NCBI GenBank assembly: GCA_023409955.1
Contig: JAEYQQ010000097.1
Coordinates: 1 to 13,116 of the forward strand
DNA length: 13,116 nucleotides
DNA from: Bacillota bacterium
Lineage (GTDB): Bacteria > Bacillota > Clostridia > Christensenellales > Aristaeellaceae
Direction: 5' to 3'
The stretch's first letter is position 1; each line of letters begins with the position of its first letter. Under the pieces are notes generated by a model. The model saw only the letters and a program-made list of their open reading frames with translations. It did no database searches and had not been told where the DNA came from. Shown here in pieces: positions 7,405-11,714 of this stretch. Both the position numbers and the translations under genes were made by a program.

Positions 7405-8499
7405 ATGAAACGTAAATGGATGGGCCTTGTAATGATATTGGTACTTGGTGTATTTACGGCTTATGCGGAACCTGCAAACAACACAGCCTTACTTGCTGCC
7501 CAGCGGTGGGCAAAGGGGATGGTTATGCCGGCTGAGACGATGGATGTATTTGCGCCTATCGGCGGGCAGGTTCAGGCATTTGATATAGCTGCCGGAGACA
7601 CAGCGGATGCAGAATCATTGCTTATCACCATCCGGCCGCTTCAGGTGTTTTCTCCAGCCAGCGGTGTCATTCGTCTTGTCAAGGGTGAGGTGGGTGATCA
7701 GGCTTCCGGGGTTATTCAACAGTACGGTGCTTTATGCTACATTGAACGAACGGATGTCATGTGGGTCAGGGCCACTACTTCAACCGCCTACAACAAGCCA
7801 AAAAACCGGTCAATTACATTGGGTGAAACACTGCGTGTATATGACGGTGACTCCAATGATCCGCTAGATGCCATGGGCACTGTTGTCATGGTGGATAACA
7901 CCGGCTATGTGGTAGAAATACCGGCAAACATTTTTGAACTGGAAGATAAGGTTCGGCTGTACCGGGGTGAGGGCGATACGTACAACAGCAAGGATAAGGT
8001 TGGCGAAGGTAAGGTAGAGAGGGTTCCGTTGATTTCGGTGTCGGCTCAGGGGGTAATTGCCTGTGTTCATGTTCAGGAGGGGCAAACGGTAAGCAAAGGC
8101 GATTTGCTCTTTACCATGGACGATGCAACAGCCTTGCACAATGAACCGGAAGATGGGACTATCACCGCTCCTGGCAGCGGCATGGTAACTGCTATTTATG
8201 TACAGGATGGCCAACAGGTAAGGCAGGATCAGTTGATGATGACCCTCCAATCCACAGATGCCTTGGAGCTTGTTGTGGATGTGGATGAAATGGATATTCT
8301 CTCTGTTCATGAAGGCATGATGATGCAGGTAAGGGTGGATGCCCTGGGAGAAGAGGTTATGATTACTGCCATCGTCAAGGAGATCAGTCCTTTGGGTGTT
8401 ACGGTGCTGGATACCACCAAGTACCCTGTTACGCTTTCTATTCAAAGCATTCCGGAAGGTTTACTGCCTGGTATGCATGCAACGGCATATTGGAATTGA
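7405..8499 (+). CDS. Secreted membrane-fusion (HlyD/MacA-like) protein with tandem lipoyl motifs
   Basis: This 364-residue protein is the third gene of the ABC operon, 21 bases after the permease stop, and probably works outside the membrane with the permease domains. An ATG at 7405 with AGGAG at 7392-7396 is preferred to the TTG at 7402. The signal peptide MKRKWMGLVMILVLG ends near AYA/EP (residue 21), with no lipobox Cys. Four biotinyl-lipoyl-like strands clusters are visible: about 48-77 (APIGGQVQ), 81-114 (SPASGVIR), 211-240 (AQGVIACVHVQEGQTVSKGD) and 252-283 (APGSGMVTAIYVQDGQQV). Residues 287-364 look like the beta-barrel and membrane-proximal parts of MacA-type proteins, ending LLPGMHATAYWN. 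The alpha-helical coiled-coil hairpin that normally interrupts the lipoyl domain is missing: only about 11 residues separate the last two clusters. Family membership is good; the exact role is inferred. Confidence 0.82.
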   Translation: MKRKWMGLVMILVLGVFTAYAEPANNTALLAAQRWAKGMVMPAETMDVFAPIGGQVQAFDIAAGDTADAESLLITIRPLQVFSPASGVIRLVKGEVGDQASGVIQQYGALCYIERTDVMWVRATTSTAYNKPKNRSITLGETLRVYDGDSNDPLDAMGTVVMVDNTGYVVEIPANIFELEDKVRLYRGEGDTYNSKDKVGEGKVERVPLISVSAQGVIACVHVQEGQTVSKGDLLFTMDDATALHNEPEDGTITAPGSGMVTAIYVQDGQQVRQDQLMMTLQSTDALELVVDVDEMDILSVHEGMMMQVRVDALGEEVMITAIVKEISPLGVTVLDTTKYPVTLSIQSIPEGLLPGMHATAYWN

Positions 8500-8565
8500 G
8501 AAATATCAAATCATACCCAAGGATTATGGTGATTGCTGAATGAAAATTTCGGTAGCCTCATCATG

Positions 8566-8591
8566 CAAATTTTTGCGATTGTTGCCGAAAT
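8566..8591 (+). promoter_or_regulatory. Possible SigD/sigma-28 motility promoter
   Basis: CAAA (8566-8569), 14 bases, then GCCGAAAT (8584-8591) resembles the SigD consensus TAAA-N15-GCCGATAT, with 7 of 8 matches in the -10 element and a spacer one base short. It lies 27 bases before the ribosome binding site of the hemerythrin-CheX unit. No good SigA promoter was seen here. Read-through from the ABC operon is also possible, because no terminator separates the units. Confidence 0.4.
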
Positions 8592-8631
8592 ATTTAGTGT
8601 ATTTCAACTTATTTGCAAAGGAGATTGCACG

Positions 8632-9051
8632 ATGATCTGGAAGGAAAAATACAAGATCGGCGTGCCGCTGATTGATGAGCAGCACGAGGAGTTGTTCCGG
8701 CGGGTTGGCAGCTTTCTGGAAACACTGCGCTCCAGCGACGAATGGTCAAAAAAGGTTCCCAAAGTCAATGATACGCTAGCTTTTATGAAGGAGTATGTCG
8801 TCGTCCACTTTCAGGATGAGGAAGCATATCAGCAGAGCATCGGCTATCCTGAGGCGGCCAGCCACAGTGCTGTACACCAGGATATGGTGAATTATGTAAT
8901 CGCTTTCGCTGACAAATATGAAAGTGAGGGGTACCAAGAGTCGCTTGTGCAGCAATTCGGCGGCAAGCTACTGGCATGGCTTATCAACCATGTTGTTGCC
9001 TCCGACCAAAAAATAGGGATTCACGCAAGAGAAAAAGGGGGGAATCAATGA
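8632..9051 (+). CDS. Bacteriohemerythrin
   Basis: This 139-residue single-domain protein should bind O2 reversibly at a non-haem di-iron site in the cytoplasm, as an oxygen carrier, scavenger or sensor. All seven ligands of the family are in place: His18 (DEQHEELF), His59 and Glu63 (HFQDEE), His78 and His82 (HSAVH), and His120 and Asp125 (WLINHVVASD). Its length is the usual one. The frame is open back to 8533, but the start at 8632 has AAGGAG at 8618-8623, eight bases upstream, and begins with the family-typical MIWKEKYKIGVPLIDEQH; the longer version would add an unrelated hydrophobic stretch. The stop overlaps the CheX-like gene, so the two are probably translationally coupled. Related domains occur fused to chemoreceptors (DcrH), which supports a sensory link here. 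Confidence 0.93.
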   Translation: MIWKEKYKIGVPLIDEQHEELFRRVGSFLETLRSSDEWSKKVPKVNDTLAFMKEYVVVHFQDEEAYQQSIGYPEAASHSAVHQDMVNYVIAFADKYESEGYQESLVQQFGGKLLAWLINHVVASDQKIGIHAREKGGNQ

Positions 9052-9512
9052 TGCTAAACGCTTTATACCCTCCCTTCTCAAAAGCGACGTGTGAAGTGTT
9101 CAAGATGATGCTGGATCTGGATGCTTCCGCAAGTGATCCGTATGCAGCAAAGGTTAGCAGAGATGCTGCGGATGATATCCGTGTAGCTGTAGAAGTTACA
9201 GGTGATCTCACTGGAGAAATATATTATCGGTTTCCCAAGGAAACAACGCTAAAGATGGTCAACATTATGAGCGGCATGGAGTTTGATCAGGTAGATGAGT
9301 TTGTAACCTCAGCCTTGGGCGAAATCGCGAACATTATCAGCGGCAACGCTATGATTACTTTTTCTGAGCAGAATCTTACCTGCGATATTCTTCCGCCCAG
9401 AATTATTGCTGCATCCGAGCCTCTCTTTGGTCTAAATGATACCGCGGTGATCGATGTGAGAACATTTATCGGTGATGTGGAGCTCGGTATTCGCATTAAG
9501 CAGAAGAATTGA
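9048..9512 (+). CDS. cheX: CheX-like chemotaxis phosphatase
   Basis: CheX proteins remove the phosphate from CheY-P and so reset the flagellar motor signal. This 154-residue protein has the expected length and the conserved active-site helix EIANIISGNAM, with Glu92 and Asn95 of the ExxN motif that attacks phosphorylated CheY in the CheC/CheX/FliY group. The preceding DLTGEIYYRFPKETTLKMVN is the typical beta strand and helix of the domain. The start at 9048 (an ATG overlapping the hemerythrin stop as ATGA) is preferred; an ATG at 9051 is also possible, and A5G6 at 9032-9042 serves either. The frame extends upstream to 8976 only as out-of-frame reading of the hemerythrin gene. No cheY, cheA or flagellar gene is in the window. 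The domain is well supported; some CheX-like proteins act outside chemotaxis. Confidence 0.85.
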   Translation: MMLNALYPPFSKATCEVFKMMLDLDASASDPYAAKVSRDAADDIRVAVEVTGDLTGEIYYRFPKETTLKMVNIMSGMEFDQVDEFVTSALGEIANIISGNAMITFSEQNLTCDILPPRIIAASEPLFGLNDTAVIDVRTFIGDVELGIRIKQKN

Positions 9513-9529
9513 GACTAACGGGCGATCAT

Positions 9530-9564
9530 AAAAAACCGGGAAGTAAAATGCTTGCCGGTTTTTT
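9530..9564. terminator. Bidirectional terminator after the CheX-like gene
   Basis: AAAAAACCGG (9530-9539) pairs with CCGGTTTTTT (9555-9564). The interior adds AAG/CTT pairs after a G-G mismatch and leaves a seven-base loop. It can end both the hemerythrin-CheX transcript and the converging pseudouridine synthase transcript. Confidence 0.85.
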
Positions 9565-9598
9565 ATTGGAAGAAGTTAAAGCTTATTTTTGGTATACA

Positions 9599-10486
9599 TC
9601 AGTTGCTCTTTAAAAGTCGTTCCATTTCATAAGGGAGGGATGAATATAGGTCGATGGCATTGCCGGTAAGTGGATGCTTCAGCTCAATATGGTAGGAGTG
9701 AAGGGCAAGCCTGCCGGGCAGTTCATTGGACTCTGTACCATAGAGAAAATCCCCCAGAATGGGACAGCCAATTGACTGCAGATGCACGCGTATTTGATGG
9801 GTGCGTCCTGTGTGAAGGCGGAGCTTAAGGAGGCTTTTTCCCGAAAAGGCATGCAGTGTATCATATTGTGTAACAGAGGGTTTACCTTCCGCACAAATGC
9901 AGCGCTTTATTCCAGTTGCGGATGCTTTCCCAATAGGTGCGTCAATCACACCACAAGGGGTAGGCAAAATGCCATTGGTAATCGCAAGGTATTCCCGAAT
10001 AAAGTCGTCTGTGTGCAATAGCATCTGCATCCGGTGCTGGGTGTAGGCGTTTTTTGCGATGGCCATCAGACCGCTGACTCCTTTGTCCAGGCGGTTTACA
10101 GGACGATAAACAAAGGGATGGGCATTAGCAAAATAAGCTGCTACATGGTTTTCCAATGTACCGTTGGGCTGATGGAAGGAAGACTGGCTGGGCAGCGGTG
10201 CTGGTTTGTTTACAATCAGCAGATCATCATCTTCAAAAGCGACATCCAGTGGCACAGACTGATGCTGGCGAATGGATTTAAAGGAAGCTTCAGGGAGTAG
10301 TACAGTGATGGTCTCGCCTTCACTAACCCTATGGCTTGTATGCGTGGGTATGCCATTAACCAGCAGGCCATTTTGAAATTTGACGCTGCCAAACAGACGC
10401 CTGCTGATTTTAAGGCGCATTAATATGGCCTTCTCAAGGGATAGTCCATGGTCTTCATGGCATACAATCAGGGATAAGGCATGCAT
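9599..10486 (-). CDS. RluA-family RNA pseudouridine synthase
   Basis: The 295-residue enzyme isomerises uridine to pseudouridine in RNA; relatives RluA, RluC and RluD modify 23S rRNA or tRNA. An N-terminal S4 RNA-binding domain spans about residues 15-66 (SRRLFGSVKFQNGLLVNG). The catalytic domain has the core motif RPVNRLDKGVSGL with catalytic Asp134, the FIREYLAI strand, and the RNA-binding TGRTHQIRVHLQSIG. Two small departures from the common HRLDxxTSG form (Asn for His, Val for Thr) leave the Asp and Arg intact, so activity is expected. The frame opens at a GTG at 10495, but the ATG at 10486 with AGGTG upstream is preferred. The exact target site cannot be assigned; YlyB, YjbO and YhcT of Bacillus are comparable. 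It has its own extended -10 promoter and appears monocistronic. Confidence 0.92.
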   Translation of the reverse strand: MHALSLIVCHEDHGLSLEKAILMRLKISRRLFGSVKFQNGLLVNGIPTHTSHRVSEGETITVLLPEASFKSIRQHQSVPLDVAFEDDDLLIVNKPAPLPSQSSFHQPNGTLENHVAAYFANAHPFVYRPVNRLDKGVSGLMAIAKNAYTQHRMQMLLHTDDFIREYLAITNGILPTPCGVIDAPIGKASATGIKRCICAEGKPSVTQYDTLHAFSGKSLLKLRLHTGRTHQIRVHLQSIGCPILGDFLYGTESNELPGRLALHSYHIELKHPLTGNAIDLYSSLPYEMERLLKSN

Positions 10487-10539
10487 TATTATCACCTGTG
10501 TTTCCGGTGTGTGCTTGGATCAGTGCAGTCATATGATGT

Positions 10540-10548
10540 ATTATATCA
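10540..10548 (-). promoter_or_regulatory. Extended -10 promoter of the pseudouridine synthase gene
   Basis: TGATATAAT on the minus strand is a perfect extended -10 element, about 54 bases before the start codon. No good -35 is present. It lies within an imperfect inverted repeat (GTCAT at 10528-10532, ATGAC at 10548-10552) of unknown meaning. Confidence 0.45.
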
Positions 10549-10557
10549 TGACCTAAT

Positions 10558-10585
10558 AAAAAAGCGCCCGGCTTTTGCCAGGCAC
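10558..10585 (-). terminator. Terminator of the MetQ-like gene
   Basis: On the minus strand GTGCCTGGC and GCCGGGCGC form a 9-bp stem with two G-U pairs and a four-base loop, followed by six T residues. It lies 18 bases after the MetQ-like stop and shows that no metN or metI gene is co-transcribed downstream. Confidence 0.85.
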
Positions 10586-10602
10586 TAAATTTAATGATCA
10601 GA

Positions 10603-11436
10603 TTATTGAGCAGGTGTAAAGGTGGGAATCACGCCGCCCTTGAAAGCTTCGTTGTTCAGCAGGTAGTCATATACCTTCTGGGTATGGAGTACCGTTTCCA
10701 AGGCTTTCACAAAATCAGCATCTTTGTCTTCAAGCTTTACAACCACATAATTGGTATAGGTCTTGCCGGCATCACTTTCCACCGGTTCTACATAGATTGC
10801 ATCCTTGGCAGGGCTCAAACCGGCATCCAAAGCGAAGTTGCCGTTGATAACTGCAAAATCAGCATCGATCAGGGTAGCAGGCAATGTTGCGGCTTCTACT
10901 TCTTTAATATCCAACTTCAAGGGGTTTTCCACGATATCCAGCACCGTCAGGCTGCTGTCAGGGGTGGTGCCTTCCGGCAAGGTGATGAGGCCGGCTTCCT
11001 GCAAGAGGAGAAGCGCGCGGGTCTCATTGGAAGGATCGTTGGTGATGGTGATGATGCCGCCCTCTTTCAGATCCGCTAGCGTCTTGGTCTTTCCAGGATA
11101 CAGAGCGTAGGGCTCATAATGTACGCCGATGGCTGCCACCAGCTGTTCATTTTCAGCAGCGGTGACGTTGTAAGCGTTCAGGTAAGGCAGGTGCTGAAAG
11201 TAGTTGGCATTCAGTTCGCCAGCTGCAAGGGCGGGGTTGGGCAGCGGATATTCGGTGAAAACAACGATTTCCAGCTCATAACCCAATGCAGCCAGATCGT
11301 CTTTAACCAGTTCAAGCACTTCAGCGTGGGGAGTGGGTGTAGCGCCAATGACGATCTTTGTCAGAGGCTGTGCAGATGCAACTGTGATGGATAGGGCAAG
11401 CACCAGTACCAGGGCCAGAGAAAGCAGCTTTTTCAT
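10603..11436 (-). CDS. MetQ/NlpA-family substrate-binding protein
   Basis: This 277-residue protein belongs to the MetQ/NlpA family, which binds methionine or related sulfur compounds outside the membrane and delivers them to a MetNI ABC importer. It carries the family pattern almost throughout: KIVIGATPTPHAEVL (27-41), then TEYPLPNPALAAGELNANYF and QHLPYLNAYN (61-90), and TNDPSNETRALLLL. The start at 11436 has AAGGAG eight bases upstream (plus 11445-11450). The signal peptide MKKLLSLALVLVLALSITVASA is followed by Gln; there is no lipobox Cys, unlike typical Gram-positive MetQ lipoproteins, so it may be released or retained by other means. It stands alone, with a strong promoter, a flanking inverted repeat and a cysteine-rich leader ORF upstream and a terminator downstream, so its ATPase and permease must lie elsewhere. 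Ligand (methionine, cystine or a peptide) is not decided. Confidence 0.9.
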   Translation of the reverse strand: MKKLLSLALVLVLALSITVASAQPLTKIVIGATPTPHAEVLELVKDDLAALGYELEIVVFTEYPLPNPALAAGELNANYFQHLPYLNAYNVTAAENEQLVAAIGVHYEPYALYPGKTKTLADLKEGGIITITNDPSNETRALLLLQEAGLITLPEGTTPDSSLTVLDIVENPLKLDIKEVEAATLPATLIDADFAVINGNFALDAGLSPAKDAIYVEPVESDAGKTYTNYVVVKLEDKDADFVKALETVLHTQKVYDYLLNNEAFKGGVIPTFTPAQ

Positions 11437-11475
11437 ATATAACGCTCCTTTGCACTCTATCATATTTTATGTCTA

Positions 11476-11527
11476 GTCCAGGATTTCTTAAAAGCATGGA
11501 CAGCTGCACATTCGTCCGCCTATGCAG
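11476..11527 (-). promoter_or_regulatory. Alternative RNA stems in the leader of the MetQ-like gene
   Basis: On the minus-strand transcript CTGCA (from 11527) can pair with TGCAG (11508-11504). GTCCA (11501-11497) can pair with TGGAC (11480-11476), enclosing the leader stop codon. GGAC (11517-11514) can instead pair with the same GTCC, so the pairings compete. Stems are only 4-5 bp and no T-run follows, so any control would be translational or need longer-range pairing. Confidence 0.25.
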
Positions 11528-11574
11528 CGGCTGGGGTTGGGATTACCCGGGTGCAGATACCGCAAGCCGTTCAC
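11488..11574 (-). CDS. Cysteine-rich 28-residue leader peptide upstream of the MetQ-like gene
   Basis: This ORF is too short for ordinary gene calling. It starts with GTG, has AGGA six bases upstream (plus 11581-11584), begins about 24 bases after the predicted transcription start, and ends with TAA 51 bases before the MetQ-like ATG. The product has 28 residues; its second half is Cys-rich, ending RCIGGRMCSCPCF, with Cys at 17, 23, 25 and 27 and one Met at 22. The first half contains LHPGNPNPS. It has no signal peptide or membrane segment. Short structured stems overlap its 3' half and stop codon. The arrangement fits a cis-acting leader peptide whose translation senses Cys (or Met) supply for the sulfur uptake gene downstream. 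A metal-binding micro-protein or a RiPP precursor are other readings, but no maturation enzyme is nearby. I know no family for it. Confidence 0.5.
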   Translation of the reverse strand: MNGLRYLHPGNPNPSRCIGGRMCSCPCF

Positions 11575-11577
11575 CTC

Positions 11578-11641
11578 AATTCCTATTTGAGAAGTATGAA
11601 ATACATGATATAGCAGATTTCATAGCATGTCAATAGGAATT
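11578..11641. repeat. 10-bp inverted repeat flanking the MetQ-like promoter
   Basis: AATTCCTATT (11578-11587) and AATAGGAATT (11632-11641) are perfect inverted copies with centres 54 bases apart, about five helical turns. One copy overlaps the -35 element, the other lies just downstream of the start site over the leader ribosome binding site. They look like a pair of binding sites for one regulator. The GGAATT core recalls CymR/Rrf2-type boxes of Firmicutes, which control cysteine metabolism; that identity is inferred. Confidence 0.5.
11605..11633 (-). promoter_or_regulatory. Strong SigA promoter of the MetQ-like gene and its leader ORF
   Basis: On the minus strand a perfect TTGACA (plus 11628-11633) precedes TATCAT (plus 11605-11610) by exactly 17 bases. 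The predicted start near 11598 gives a leader of about 160 bases. The upstream SH3 gene is closed by its own terminator, so this promoter should be independent. Confidence 0.75.
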
Positions 11642-11673
11642 CAAAAATATTTTCAAAGGTTTTTATTGGGTAG

Positions 11674-11705
11674 AAAAACGGCCGGGGAAATGATTTCCCC
11701 GGCCG
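11674..11705 (-). terminator. Terminator of the SH3 surface protein gene
   Basis: A perfect 12-bp stem (plus 11679-11690 with 11694-11705; minus-strand arms CGGCCGGGGAAA and TTTCCCCGGCCG) with a three-base loop is followed on the minus strand by TTTTT. It begins 10 bases after the stop codon. Confidence 0.92.
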
Positions 11706-11714
11706 CAGTGTTAT

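Noticed and set aside
8533..8631. N-terminal extension of the hemerythrin frame
   Set aside because: The extension lacks a ribosome binding site, covers the likely promoter and is absent from the family; the start at 8632 has AAGGAG.
11321..11509. 62-codon minus-strand ORF overlapping the MetQ-like gene start
   Set aside because: It reads the MetQ-like gene in another frame, has no proper ribosome binding site, and competes with the better supported leader ORF.
11437..11598. SAM (S-box) or other known methionine riboswitch before the MetQ-like gene
   Set aside because: I looked for the conserved S-box core and a terminator hairpin with T-run in this leader and saw neither.
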